64,000 nt of DNA from Sitta carolinensis (taxonomy: Eukaryota > Chordata > Aves > Passeriformes > Sittidae): assembly GCA_032173965.1 (NCBI GenBank), contig JAVUNC010000004.1, positions 61,853,501-61,917,500 on the forward strand, read 5' to 3'. Position numbers and translations under genes: made by a program. Shown piece by piece: positions 1-13,100 of the stretch. Below the pieces are notes generated by a model. It worked only from the letters and a program-made list of their open reading frames with translations. It was not told the DNA's origin and made no database searches. Each line of letters begins with the position of its first letter. The first letter of the stretch is position 1.

Positions 1-1375
1 CTAATATGTGTGTTGCTCAAGTGAAATATTACCTTAATAAAGGAGCTAAGAATCCACTTGTGTCCATGTAGATGTAAATATATTCTAGTTTGTTTGCTCT
101 AGCTTATGATAGAATTATTCATTTAAATTACAGATGTAATAAAAACTAGTCTTGCACAGCCCAGTGAGTAAAATCACCAAGACAACTGTTAAGATTGGAA
201 TCCAAGTGAGAGTAACACTGTCTAACCAATAATCTATGTTCCTTCAGTTAATGCTTTGTCTGTGTATCTCTCCTGTATTTCAAGCTGCCTAAACCTTGGA
301 AAATGTAGCCTTTTAATATTCTTCTCACAGCCATGAAGCACTAAAATCTCAAAATTTGTTTCTGTTTGATGGATGCAGGACTTGCTCTCCATGGTGTTGA
401 TACCCAACAATGAAAGAAATGGTCTGGAAAAACTTGATACCTACAGAATGGTCTTATCTCCAACACTCCTCTTCACAAGACCTCTTCCTGCCAAGACCCC
501 AGTCCTGCAGCCTCCTTCACATCCCAGTTAACAGCACTCTTCCCTGCAGGGCCTAGGGCAGAGAAACTTTAAGTCCTCTTTTTTCCCATTCTGCTTTCCT
601 CTTTGTTGGAGCAAATGATTTTCCATACTGTCTTTTTTTTTTCAGACCACAGCATCTCTTTTCCTTCACACACTTTCTGTCCCAGCCTGTCCCACTGCCT
701 CCTCAGACTCCAGGTAGATCTGTTAAATGTGGGAGGCAAGCTGGCACAAGCCAGCTGAAAGAAAGGTAGCTGGCAGAACTTAACCAGTCTATGGGCTGTT
801 CTTGGAGAAGGCTGTATTAATCTGGTTTATTAAACCCACATAGACAACCCTTCATTCTGGCTCTGAAACCTGTGGGGAAGCCTATTTCACACCAATGCAA
901 GGGAGCACTCAGCACCTGTGCTCAGACATTTAAGAGCAGTAGCTGCCAGGGGAAGGAGGAACAGAGGAAGAAATAGAAGGGGACGTTGCCTGTGACAAGG
1001 GTAGGGATACACACTTGGGAGGATGTCATCCAGTAATGAAGGAGTTATGGCTTTGAAGGATTTTAGCTATAGACAACCTATGTCAGAGCAGGGACACCCC
1101 AGCAGGGACTCACACTGGGACAGAGAACAGCAAGTGGAGTAGAGGAGAAAGAGTAAACAAGGAGTGTCAGAAAATAACCATTATTCACCAATGCCAGTTT
1201 CAGGCAGTGCCTCATTGTAGAGCCTGGGACAGCATCAGATGGTGAAAAAGAGGAAAGCTGAAACCAGGAAGAGTAGAGAAATGATATTTGACTGAAGGTG
1301 AACCTAGAAAAGGGGAAGGAAAATCAATTATTAGAAGCTTATGTTAACAAACAATAATAAAAAAAAATAATTAAT
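1..1375. other. Intergenic, downstream flank of VTA1
   Basis: No gene recognised. The part between about 480 and 1010 is less AT-rich than its surroundings and may hold an unrecognised repeat. A 31-bp A/T run sits near 1350-1380 next to the CR1 edge. Confidence 0.7.
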
Positions 1376-2030
1376 TGCATCATTGAATGGTTTGTGTTGG
1401 AAGAGACCTTAAAGATTAGCATGTAGTTCCAGCCCCATTTCCATGGGAAGGAACACATTTCACTAGATCAAGTTGCTCAAAACCCCATCTAGCCTGGCCT
1501 TGAACACTTGCAGGGATGTAACACCAAGTCATCATTCTCACAGTAAAAATTTCTTCCCTGTATCTAACTTAAATCTGCCTGCTTTCAGTTTAAAGCCATC
1601 ACCCCTTGTCCTGTGCTCATGTCAAACTCTCTCCAGTTGTCCTGTAGCTACCTTTAGGTATTTAAAGGTTGCTGTAAGGTGTCCCCAGAGCCTTCTCCAG
1701 GCAGAACAATGGCAACTCTTTCAGCAAGTCTTCATAGGAGAGGTGCTCCAGCTCCTTGACTACCTTCATTATCCTCCTCTGGACTTGTGCAAACAGGTCC
1801 ATGTTCTCCTTATACTGAGGGCCCCAGAGCTGGATGCAGGGTTCCAGGTGGGGTCTCAGCAGAGCAGGGCACAGGGGCAGAATCCCCTCCCTCACCCAGC
1901 TGGCCACACTGCTTTGGATGCAGCCCAGGACACAGTTGGTTTTCTGGGCTGCACGTGCACATTGCCAGGTCACACTGAGCTTCTCATCCACCAACAAAGC
2001 CCTTCTCAGAGCGGCTCTCAGTTTGGCACT
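1376..2030 (-). mobile_element. CR1 LINE, 3' end fragment (minus orientation)
   Basis: The left edge is the reverse complement of the CR1 3' end: GAATGGTTTGTGTTGGAAGA, then AGACCTTAAAGAT. It continues through the conserved ATCAAGTTGCTCAAAACCCC and ATAGGAGAGGTGCTCCAGCT blocks. The minus strand between about 1997 and 1662 keeps a recognisable piece of the ORF2 carboxy-terminal region (DEKLSV, AAQKTNCVLGCI, HLEPCIQLWGPQ, EHLSYEDLLKELPLF). The copy is 5'-truncated, as usual for CR1, and diverged, so it is a dead fossil. Confidence 0.9.
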
Positions 2031-4163
2031 GTTTTGTCTGCGACAGCTTTGGAGTTCTCTTGTTTTATTTATAAGCCACTGTAAACATTTTCTTCCATCC
2101 TACCCATCTACTTCTCATATGCAAGCATGCTCCCCCCTATTTTGAAATAAGCCCAAGCATTTTTCAAAAACTTTCAGGTACAATTGTGACCTTAACTAAA
2201 TCTACTAAATAGAAATTCCAGCAGTGGCTAAATCACTTCTGATTTTGTTAACAGTGTACATGCCACTGATAAACATGTTGAATTTCACATACTGAGAAAG
2301 CAGGCAAAATCTTCTTCCATGCAAACTGAGGCTTATTTTCATGAAAAGCCAGTTACATTTATATGTACATATATATAAGCATCTAAACCCAAATGCCTAT
2401 TATGCAACTGGCATTATCATGTTTATTGGCCATTTTTCAAAATAATGAGAAGCATTCTTATCCAGTATGGCACTTTAAATATAAGATGGTGAAATGTGAA
2501 GTGAATAATTAAATTCAGTAATAAAGAACTTGACATATAACTCTTGACATACCCTGTTATGAGCTTTAAGAAAGGAAAATGCAATTTCCTGGTGCAAACA
2601 CTTATTTTAGGCTTAATCTAATCAGAATGATCATAAACCAATGATTCACAAGTTCTGTGCGTACACCCTTATTATGATATTGTTCTTAGTCACAGAGTTT
2701 ATTGCTCTTAGAGTCACATAGTTCCTTTTACTCCAGGAGAAACAATTCTAAAGTGGTTTATAGTCTATGGTTTGCCAGTATTTCTTCAGAAGGTCTTTTC
2801 AGTAGCCAAGGGCAGTTTGTGTTGTCTGCACAGAAATAAAGTGACTAGACTTCCCTCAAACGGCCACCAAATGCTGAAGGAAAACCTTCTAGTAATGGTT
2901 GTCATGACCATTTTTAATGTTTTTTAGTTTGTCATGCACTTCTACTCTTTCTTTTAAAGAATTATCAAAAAAGAAAATAGACTGCAACTTAATTCAATCA
3001 CAGCAAGCAAAGGATGGAAACAGACCCCACGCAATTGTGGCAGCTTCTTTCTCTCTTAAGAATGATACTGGCATCTAAACAAAGAAAATTTGAGGAGGAG
3101 ACGGAATCTGGCTTTCATTTCTGGAAAGTATAACAGTAGGCCAACAATACGTCTATGGAGACAAAAACATATCCATCTCCACAATGGCTTTGGCAGTCAT
3201 CCTTTGCTCTTAATTTCCTATTACACAGTTTCAAAATTCAAGGTGAAAATGCTCTCTCCATCTTGTTCAATCTCCCTTCCCCTCTCTCCTCCTAAACAGT
3301 GAAGGAAATCACAACTTTCAGGAACACTATTGCCTAAAAGAAATTATGCTTCGTTCAGTGAGGTCCCCTCACTGCTTCTAGGAACATGAACGGTTTTCTG
3401 AGCTGTTTTGTCATGATAAAACCAACTTGTTTTCACATTAGCACAGCACCAGCTCACTTAGATGTCAAGTGGGTTTTCATCCTATCCTTCATGGAATTAC
3501 CTTCCTGACTAGTAAAACCTTCCTGACTAGAGTCTGCTGCTGCAATGACATGAGGCAGGGGTTGTAGCAGGGCTTAACTCTTCACCTTACCTTTCTTTCT
3601 GATACTGAATCTCATTTCCTCCTCCTAGCTGGAAAGCATATTGCTTAATCTTTCTCTCTACTAAGTGCCTTTGAAATATGTTGGTGGTAGGTTTGTCACT
3701 GATGCAGCAGTCGTGTCACATTTACTGAAAGCTGCATAGGACACCGCTGATGGATTCTGTGAAGGGATCTCAAGACAGCCCAAACTCCTGTGGTGGATCT
3801 GGAGTGAGTGTACTGAACATCCCAATAAGACCTTCTACCCATAGTGGCATTTGCAAACATAATCTACCACTTGATGACTCCAAAGACAGGCTGTTAGATC
3901 TTGTAGATAAATTAGAAAAAGAATAAAGCATTTGAAAATTTTTTGCCCTCGCTAAGGTTGCTTGCTTTGAGCAATGGTGCAATCTTCAATTTCTTCCTCC
4001 AGGTTTTCAGGCCTGAGACAGCCTGGACAAGACAAGAAGATTAGATGCTTCATTTTCTGCCTTCTAGTTGCAGCCCCCTCAAGAAACCCCATGGCACAAA
4101 GCACTCTTGGGAAATCAGAGCATCTTTCTTTTACATATTCATCTGTATAATCGAAAATTCTGA

Positions 4164-4182
4164 TTTTTTTTTTTTTTTTTTT
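4164..4182. repeat. Poly-T tract
   Basis: A run of about 18 T on the plus strand in the downstream flank, with no associated element seen. Confidence 0.8.
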
Positions 4183-5753
4183 ATTTCAGTATCTGAAAGC
4201 ATTAATGAGACACTGTCTTTAGTCAGTACAGGTCTTTCCAGGGGTAATGGGATGGCAGGCATGTGCATACAATCTTCCACTGTGTGGTTTAAGAAACTGG
4301 AGCTATCTTTTCAAATTAAAGTCTTCCTTCTAGGCTAAACTACTGGTATTGTCTTTCTCTTGAGGTTAATTTTCTTGACTGTTGCTCCAGTCTAGGTAAC
4401 TTGCAGAAGAGCTTCTAAAACTTTTGGTCTTCCTTTCAAAAGTCTTTTTAACTTTGTCAGATGACAAATTAGCATATGGGAACAGAAAATTTACTTGACT
4501 TTATCCTGTCACTGTAAGAAATTATGTTTCTGTTTTCTCTGTTGCATGCCAAGATTCTGCCTTCTATCTGGATGTATTTGTCAGCAGGACTCAAAGTCTA
4601 CAACACAACCCTCTTTTTAGTATGAGTGACAGAATGCATCTGAGTGTGGTATGGATAAGCATTTCTATCTTACCTTTTACCAGTCATATAAGCAAGAACT
4701 CTCCCTCTGACTTTAATTGGAAATAAAATAATGATATAGTGGAGAAATATCTCAAGTTTTCATTATGCAAAGTGGTAGCCTGTTAATAGTCAGGTTTCCA
4801 GCTGAAGGATGGTGGAACCAACATGCAAACTCTTAAGAGACAACATTTTCCTACTGAGCAGACATACAGCTAATAAAATGCATGAAATATAGCAAGGATG
4901 AGATAGGAAGGTTTGTCTTTGAGGCATTTTTGAGGACTATAAACTCATAACACAAATAGTTTTCTCTGCAATAAAAGTAAATTCCACTGAAATTGAAAGA
5001 TAGGGCGAGAATATGCCAGAATAAACCTAATTGTTTTTTGATAGATACTTCCAGACTGTTTTCTCTCTGCTGCATTGCATTTCCAGCAGACTTCTGGTAA
5101 GCTGAAGTCCTAAACTACTCTCTGTTCATAAAATTAAAAAAAAAAAAAAATATTTGCCAATACATCACTGTTCAGAATTACAATTTAAGTTTTTAATTCT
5201 CCCCTAAAAGGGCCCTATGTGATGAGCCATTTCTTATTTACTGACATTACAGAGCCATGTGAAACAATTTATAAAGTGCATTGCATTACTTACGCATCAA
5301 GCTCTTAAAGGTGACAGCATTTCACTTTGCAATAGATTCAAATATATTTGTCAAATATAACTTTTGCAAGTAGATATTTCTGTCCACGTTTAGAGCCTTC
5401 CTTATTGCTCCAAGTCAATCCTCCTGGCATTTGTATTCCTTTCCCTGTTGTACATGAGAACTTTTCTGCTATTGGGATGCCTGGTGCAGTCTATTTCACA
5501 GATGCATGTACTGCTTGGCTTCCATCAGAAATATAGTTTATGGAGGACAGGACAATATTTAATCATGTTCTTGATTTCATTGCACTCCACTAGACACATA
5601 GGATCCATGTGCACATCTTGGTTTTCATTTAGGTCTCTGTTTTATTGTAAAAGACATTTATTTTGGCTAGATGCAACTATCGATCTATAGCAGTTCATTT
5701 ATTTGGCAGCTGCAAATTAAAAATACTACACAGTATTATTCATTAAAATTTGA

Positions 5754-5758
<5 letters not shown>

Positions 5759-5784
<26 letters not shown>
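5759..5784. repeat. Poly-A tract (26 A)
   Basis: A pure run of 26 A on the plus strand. I see no retrocopy or LINE end attached to it. Confidence 0.9.
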
Positions 5785-5788
<4 letters not shown>

Positions 5789-8673
5789 TACTGTTGCATG
5801 TCATATTAACAGAGACAACATCGGGTGAATCATACCCTAGCACTCACCTGCTAATGCTGAAATAATGTACATCCAGCTGGAGGGAAGGCTCCCTCCAGAT
5901 GCTAGTAAAAAAACCTGTTGATGCTCCTAAAAGGTTTTGTATTGATGTAATCACTTATTTAGTTTTGCCAAAACCAGAAATCATACAGATAATGACACTA
6001 AGGTGTCACTGAATGCTATGTACCAAATACTATGTCAACCACATAAATTGGAATTCCTGGATATGATGTAGCAAAGAATCAATAAAATCCAGAGCCAGGA
6101 CAACAGATACACTGTTCCTCCCAATATTTAACTGTATCTAAAGCAAGGATACTTGAAAGAGAAGGCTGTGCTATTGTCTGTCATTAACAAGGCTATGATT
6201 GTTAGAGCCCCCCAGCACCAAGGTTTAATTAAACGAATACAAGCAGGCAGTCCCACAATAGGAAGAGACTTAAGGAGCAGCATAAGGCAGTTTTAAGGAA
6301 GGACTTGTTTTTCTTGTCTAATTCACTATTTCCAGTTATTGTTTACAAATCTTTCCAATCAGAGCACTGCCGTTCATGACAGTATTTGTGTTTACTGCTT
6401 TTTACAGTTTTCTTGGAAACTAACATGTTATTTATCTTCTCGAGAACTAATAACTGTAGTACTGATATTGCTGGTTATAAAGAGGTGGCTGCAGTCTAGA
6501 CAAAGCCAGTTTAAATTCAACTTTAGTTCAAAGGACAGCAAATAAAGGCTAACAGTGCATTTAAGAGAATCAGGCTACACTGGAAAGTAAAGCTTGTCTT
6601 TAAACAAATACAGCTGAGAACAGTAACACCTAGCAGAAATGTGGGCATACTGATTTATTTGTTTGGTTTGGTTTGTTGGGGTTTTTATTTTAGTAAAATC
6701 TTCTATCTTGCCCATTTCTTCAGGTAACTGTCAAATTATTATCTAAATTATTATTAATTAAAATCCATCTTTTCTCATTAAAAAAAAAAAAAAATACAGC
6801 TTCAGCAAAATTTCCAGCAAAAAATCTACAGATTCAAATTTCATTGCTGATGGCACACATACCACCTGGAACTTTAGATTAGAAATGTGCTTTCAGAAAT
6901 TTCACCTTTCTGGGATAAAGGTAGCTGTGACAGATAAATCTTTCTACTTCTATATAGAGATGCAAACCAGAAGGAAGTGAGGAAAATATAGTGCAGCTGA
7001 CCATGGGAATACATTGAGTGAGATTGCCACACTGGCTCACTTGGCTTCAGGGAATCTTACTGGAATTTTGGATGCATTGTGTTCAAAAATTGTGTTTGCA
7101 TTTAGCCATAGTGTATCTATATGACAAGGAAATTACATGTATTATAATTATTGGTTTAGCACAAGTTCCACATCAGATTTGAATTACAATAGCTCATAAA
7201 TTCTCTTCTTCCTTCAAGACACGGTTATTTGTAAAGAACCTTATCTGAAGTGCAGGAAATTCACAGGAAAAGTTTACTTTTAAAATACCTTAATATAAAA
7301 AAACCCCTTGATACATTTCTGTTAGAGAGATTTACTACAGAAGTATAGCTGATAATGAATATTTCTCTACATATGATTTGTTTGAAATGTTTTTGCACAC
7401 ATTCTGAAAAACAGGAAACATTTGGGCAGCTAAATTAGGTTTGGTATGGTTCCAAAGGTGCTTCAGTGCACATTAGTTTCAAAATTGAACAATTATTGTA
7501 TAGTCATTTTGATCTGAGGGGAAAAAACAGAGCATGATCAGCAACTAAAGTTTCTTTGCTAGTAGAAGATGCAGATTTAGTGTAAAAGAAATAATATTCC
7601 TAAAATAAGCTTTTCTTCAGTGAAGGGCTGAATCGCCAAAATGCTTAATTTGATGGACAAAGGAGTAATTGAGGACGCTCTTACTTCACTGCTCAGAGAA
7701 ACCTGTCTGATTTAATGATTTAAGCATAATCTGCCTACTTAAACAGTAACACACATCTACCAATATTTTAATAAACCCTGGTGTAGGAAGCACCATAAAC
7801 TGCAACTTGCAGTGCTGCTGGCACCCCAACACAGACTGCTGTTGCTGCACTAGCACTCAGAACCCCAGGCCAGGAGGGATAAGCAGCCATGCTGAAACCC
7901 AAGCTGCCACAGTTTTGTGTTAGAAGTATTTAGGTTAGTTAGACTGTGGTAACTTTTGCTGCAATAATGCACTTGAAGCTAAGCAGCCTTCAAAAATACG
8001 CCCTTGCTTTGTGCATGGGAACAAAGAACTCTCTTGGCTTTATCAGTTGGTCTAAATATTTGGGATTTCAACAACATGGGGAGTGGGAAAATGATATTTA
8101 CACTACCCACCTTTAAGTACTTAACGTGCTTCCTTCCCCCTCCTTGTCTCCAGTGTCTGCCAGGTTTACATTTGCTGCAGCTATAGCACCTCTGTCCCTC
8201 TGGGAACAGAACACCAGAAACAGCGTATCGCCTCTGGCTTTGTGATAAGTAGGCGAGGAAACAGGATGTAAATTCACATGACAAGTAGTCACTTAATAAT
8301 TTTTCATAAGTGATAGTGCTATTATATTTGATACTAAACAGGGAAAATATGTGTACAAACACAGCCATTAATCTAGTTCAAGTCATCTGCAGAGAAATAC
8401 TGTAAGAATCAGGTTCTCATTTACTTAATTGATTTTTATTCTCCACATGCTTGTGCAAGATTATGGTGTAAGATGACAACATCAACAGTTCTGGTGAAAT
8501 AACTGAGGAGGGATATCAGAGAATACCATTATGCAAGGAATTTGTCTACAGAAAGCTACCAGTGCCACCAAAACTATCACTGAGATAAGGAATGTTAATA
8601 TCAAACCAGGAGGCTACCTTTGGACTAGACAGTGTTTGATCAATAAATATGAAGACACCAGAGTTTATGAATA

Positions 8674-8679
8674 CATTCC
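8674..8679. repeat. Left target-site duplication (CATTCC) of the ERVK-like LTR
   Basis: CATTCC immediately precedes the LTR and recurs exactly at 9016-9021, immediately after its CA end. Confidence 0.8.
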
Positions 8680-9015
8680 TGTAGTCTAGTTTTCTAGACC
8701 TGAGGTTTCTGAGTTTCTGAACTCAGTTTCTTCGTAGTGTTTAAGTTTCAGAAGACTTTATTCCCACAGACTTGACATAAACATCCCAAGTGTTATTGTA
8801 ACAAGAGTGATGTTTTACATTCTTTTCTGTAGGATAGACTTGTCTCTATCCATTGCTTTAAGCCAATGGGAAGAAGAGTTCTGGCACTCTTCTAACCAAT
8901 GAGAGTGACCTGTTCTAAAAAGTATATAAAGAGGACAGTTATTTTAATAAAGTAGAGTCAGATATAGTTTTTTATAACGAAGTCTCATGTCGTTTGTTCA
9001 TCACCCACAGCGACA
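8680..9015 (+). mobile_element. Solo LTR, ERVK/alpharetrovirus-like
   Basis: This 336-bp element begins TGTAG and ends CGACA, so its tips are near-inverted repeats. It is bounded by an exact 6-bp direct repeat CATTCC (8674-8679 and 9016-9021). Inside, in plus order, are CCAAT boxes at 8863 and 8896, a TATATAAA box at 8923-8930 and AATAAA at 8946-8951. That compact U3-R layout, with the poly(A) signal only about 23 bp after the TATA box, is typical of alpha/beta-type LTRs with a very short R. Six-base duplications are typical of the ERVK/alpha-beta group. No gag, pol or env flank it, so it is a solo LTR. The family name needs a repeat library. Confidence 0.85.
8923..8951 (+). promoter_or_regulatory. 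LTR core promoter and poly(A) signal
   Basis: TATATAAA at 8923-8930 is followed by AATAAA at 8946-8951 inside the solo LTR, with two CCAAT boxes 27-60 bp upstream of the TATA box. The elements look intact by eye. Whether the LTR is transcriptionally active is unknown. Confidence 0.65.
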
Positions 9016-9021
9016 CATTCC
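9016..9021. repeat. Right target-site duplication (CATTCC) of the ERVK-like LTR
   Basis: This is the exact copy of 8674-8679 on the other side of the element. Confidence 0.8.
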
Positions 9022-10118
9022 TTTCCCTAAATTCTACGCACTTACAACTCCAGTTCTCATAGACAACACAGAGCTGAGGCTTCCTCACTTTGTCCTAAGA
9101 ACTCCAGGGGTACATGAGAGTTGGTCCCCAGAACAACCTGGGCAGACAGGTAATTTAAACTCAGCTGGAATCTGCCTGGTATTTTGCAAACAGAGAAGCT
9201 TTAACAGTACATACCACAGAAATGAAAATGTTTTGCTTCTCTGTAGGCATTTTAGAATGGATTATGATGATTGTAAAGTTTTATTCTATATTGTATCATA
9301 CTGTCATATATGCAATAATTGACTCTTACTACTTGGATATAAGAAGAGGTGGAAATACGAACAATGACAAAAATGAGTCTAATTCTCGGTGAAAATGTGC
9401 CATAACTTCCACACATACTGTGTTTCAACAGCAGAATTCACACCATGGCCTTACAATTTACCTTTTCTTACACATGTAGTAAGCTTAATACAGTCTGACC
9501 TTATGACATGTCACTAAAGCAAATTCTCCCCGGTGAAAATAGTCATGAAATTCTCTAGTCATGGAAGAGAGAAACTGTAGGACAGTTAAAACTCCCACTT
9601 ATTTGGCGTGTTTTTAAAAGTAACTGTTACAGTGCCTGTTGTCATTCTCAGATTATGCTTCTGTGTATCTGTCCAGAATTGGTGTGTTAGAAAGATGCAA
9701 TTTTAATATTGTCATTCTAGAGAGTTAAAGAAGTATTGTCTGAAGTTCCTTATTTCACTTGAACAATACAATTGTTCCTATTACACTAATTTACTTGTAT
9801 ACATGATCTATTTGTCATTGTGATAATTTCCACTGTGTATGGTAGTAGACAGCCTTAATTTGTGTCATTGTTCTCAGCCAGGCCTAAAGCACAGCTAAAA
9901 CTCAAAACACAAGCATGGCTGCAGTATGAAAATAGAAGAACAAACACTAATGAAGAATTGGTTTAGGCTTTGAGAAATAACCATATTCATTTAATTCCAG
10001 GCATGGATTACTTGTTTTCCAACACAGTTGTGCCAGGTTTATTAAAAAATAAAAGATATATAAAGCAACTTTTTAACTAGGCAAAAATCTCATGCTATGG
10101 CTGTTGCTCAAATGGTAG

Positions 10119-10180
10119 GGGCATGTTTTAGTGATGGACCTGTCAGTGCTGCTTTAACGATTCTATGATCTGTGATTCTC
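10119..10180 (+). mobile_element. CR1 LINE, terminal scrap
   Basis: GGGGCATGTTTTAGTGATGG resembles the last part of the CR1 3' UTR, and ACGATTCTATGATCTGTGATT matches the terminal 8-bp repeat array (ATTCTATG-like). The sequence between them is deleted. The element is very short and old. Confidence 0.6.
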
Positions 10181-13100
10181 TTCCTGATATTTGGATAACT
10201 CAAATGCACGTGGAACAGGCTATGTGTCTCCTGTATAGTCCCTTAGAAATTATGAGTGTTTAGATGTGTTTCTGTAAAGGTTTAGAACTCATGACAGGTT
10301 ATGGAAAGTAGAATTTACCCAGATTACCTGCCCTCAAATTACTTGGAGGGAATATATTGTTCCCAGTTTGTTTCCCTTCTTCACCACTGGCATAATTTGT
10401 GTCTAAATTCCTGCATTAGTACACTGCAGAATCAAAGGTCCTGCATTTATATGAAACCCATATTAGAACATAAATATTTGTTCATGTTTGGTGAGCCTTC
10501 TTTTCTGGATACAAATTAACATAATCTTTTGTACACCAATGCCATGTTCCTATGGGAATACAGTAAAATATACTGGCACCATTAATACATTTTATGATTT
10601 ATAAATTGTATCAGGTGAAGCACAAGAAGCACTTGATTGTTGAACCTTTTATGAATTTGGTTCCCCTCAACAGAAACTTTTCTTGAAATTTATCAGTTTC
10701 ATTCAGCTTGTGCTACAGAAAATAGAAAACATGCTTAATAGATGAAGGGTCAATACTCGAATGAGCATTTACCGGTAAAATAAAACAAAAACTTTAAATA
10801 TTATACTATAGATCCATCACATAAACAAAGTAAAGGGTAGATTTTTTTCTTTTTCCCCCTTTGGTGCTCGCTCTATGTTAGTGATCATTCGTAAAGTAAT
10901 CACAGAAAACGGCACAGTGCTCCCTTCAGAAGTTCAGCTCCTTTATGAAGGCAGGAAAGTCAAAGCTCTGTCTGATCCTCTTCTCTGCATGCCTCCTAGT
11001 TTTGCCAAGGAAGCAGTACAGAATAACTGTTGACTCCAAATCGGCCAGAGTAGGAAGTCTAATTAATCTGCAAAGGGATAGCCATTCCTTTGTAGTTTGA
11101 CACTGGATATACCTCAACACATTTGTACACTCCCATTTTTAAAAAAGGGGGCTTTGTAAAACTCTGGCATGCTTACATCCTGTTTCTTTTGCAATGTATC
11201 ATACTGTGGCCAGAAGTGCTGCTATTGTTTATCCATCAGAGCAGCTTCCAAGGTTAAATTAATACATACTTAAACCTTATTTTGTTTTCAAAACAGCACT
11301 CCAGTTTGAAAGAAATTAGTCCACACTAAAGACAAACAAACAAACAAAAAATCCCAAAACATAAAAGCAGCACACCTATTGCACAGATAAATCCTCTGTT
11401 AGAAAGCTGGCTGCGGTTACATAGCCAGAGCTATGCAAAAGTCAGGGATGCTGCTTGACACAATGGCCTGATTTCAATCCCTTCCCTGGTTAATGGGGTT
11501 TGTAACCTCAGGTTTTGCTATCCAAGAATCTTCTAAAAGAAAGCAAGACCCAATCAAAATGGAATTTGCACTGCAAAATATCAATCCTTGCCCTTTCCCC
11601 CTAAACTAGTCATGGCTCACTGGATTGTCATTTTGGCAAATCTAGTCAAGTTTTACATCCCAAACTGTAATTAGAGAAAATAAGCAATGACTTGTCCTGT
11701 TGAGGAATAGTATTCTCAAAATTATAGTGGAAGGAACAATTGAAAAGAATAGTATTGGCCAGTGTGGAATAAGGCTATATTAACAAAAAGACTAAAAACA
11801 TATGTAGTGATGCAATTTTCTTCTTGCAGTTTACAAACTGCCTGTTTTGTATAAGATTCTCAAGAAAGATACAGTAAAGAGAAAAAAAAAAAAAATCACC
11901 TTTGGTTAGTCTGCTCACTTTTAATCACTCCAGGAAGAACTAGGCTGCTTTGAATAAGAATGCAAACCTGAAACAAAAAGTGAGAAGTTGTGGAAACCTG
12001 TATCTGCAGAAAATAAAAAAAAATTCTGGAGCATGCCAATGTCATGGCACAAGCAGAACACTGCTCTCTCCACAAATGCCCAAATAACCCCTATCAATTA
12101 CAGCTTCCATTCCCAAGCAAATCTCAAAACAGCAAATACAGGTATGAATGTGACAGAGAAAAGCCTTTTTAATATATACATAGTTCTTTTTAGACCATGT
12201 GCTTCACAGATACCAGACCATGGTATTGTAAAGGAAATGGCCAAAATCATGACAGCCATTGATGACATCTAGTCTTTATAGACTTTGAACCTGTCTTAAG
12301 ATTTGGGAGCACAGTTTTATACATCTTTACAACAAATTAAGTCTTGAAACTCTGAACTGATACTTAAGAGAATGTTTGTTTTCTTCATCTTCTTTCATCT
12401 TTGCTTCCACTTAAGCCAATCTGGATATAAGTTTTCCAGCATCCTCAAATGATACCCTCCCATCCTTTTCCTCTCTTCTCTTTTACATGCTCTGCAATCA
12501 CATGTCCCCAAAGAATATCTGTCCCTTCTCCATGAAGCCACCACTCCTGTAGCAGTTACAGGGGTTCAAGGAAATCGCTTGCGGCAACTCATAAACGAGC
12601 ATGCATTTGTATGTGTGCTCCACCGCAGAGAACAAAGCAAGTTATTCACCAGCCAACTCGCACAATTGTTACAACACAATGCTAGTAAAAAAACCCTACT
12701 GACAAGTCTAAAGTACTTGCCATTCCTGTTGCCACATTGTAGGGGTAGGATTTGGTTGCTTTCAAATTGTTTATGGCAACCAACACGCTGGCTGCATGCA
12801 TGGAACAGTAATTGAAAGCAGTCAGACAGTGGTAAACAGAATAGGAAGAGTAATTTTTATTCCACATAAATACTCGTATCATCTTCTCTGCAGAGTGTTC
12901 CACATACTTAAAGTCCGGATTTTGTCCCCATGGAAGTGCTAATTTCATCATTTAAGTCAAAGATCCCTACGGCTCTAGATTTCTCCTCCCATATACAGAA
13001 AATTTGAACACCTAGACACTAAATTTAGATATGAGAGAATCAGTCATTACTAAGACAGGTATCAATGTTCATACATTGAACTTTATCAGTTTTCTTCTCA

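Larger units (their letters stand above)
2031..8673. other. Intergenic, no gene recognised
   Basis: AT-rich DNA between the CR1 fragment and the ERVK-like LTR. Short open frames are scattered on both strands, but none has a recognisable domain or consistent splice signals. A 19-bp tandem duplication (CCTTCCTGACTAG twice) lies near 3502-3535. Poly-A and poly-T tracts are listed separately. Confidence 0.7.

Noticed and set aside
1473..2084. A 203-codon plus-strand frame
   Set aside because: It runs antisense through the CR1 fragment, whose real (decayed) ORF2 remnant is on the minus strand.
5759..5784. The poly-A tract as the tail of a processed pseudogene
   Set aside because: The sequence upstream has no recognisable coding similarity, no AATAAA at the right distance and no flanking target duplication that I could find.
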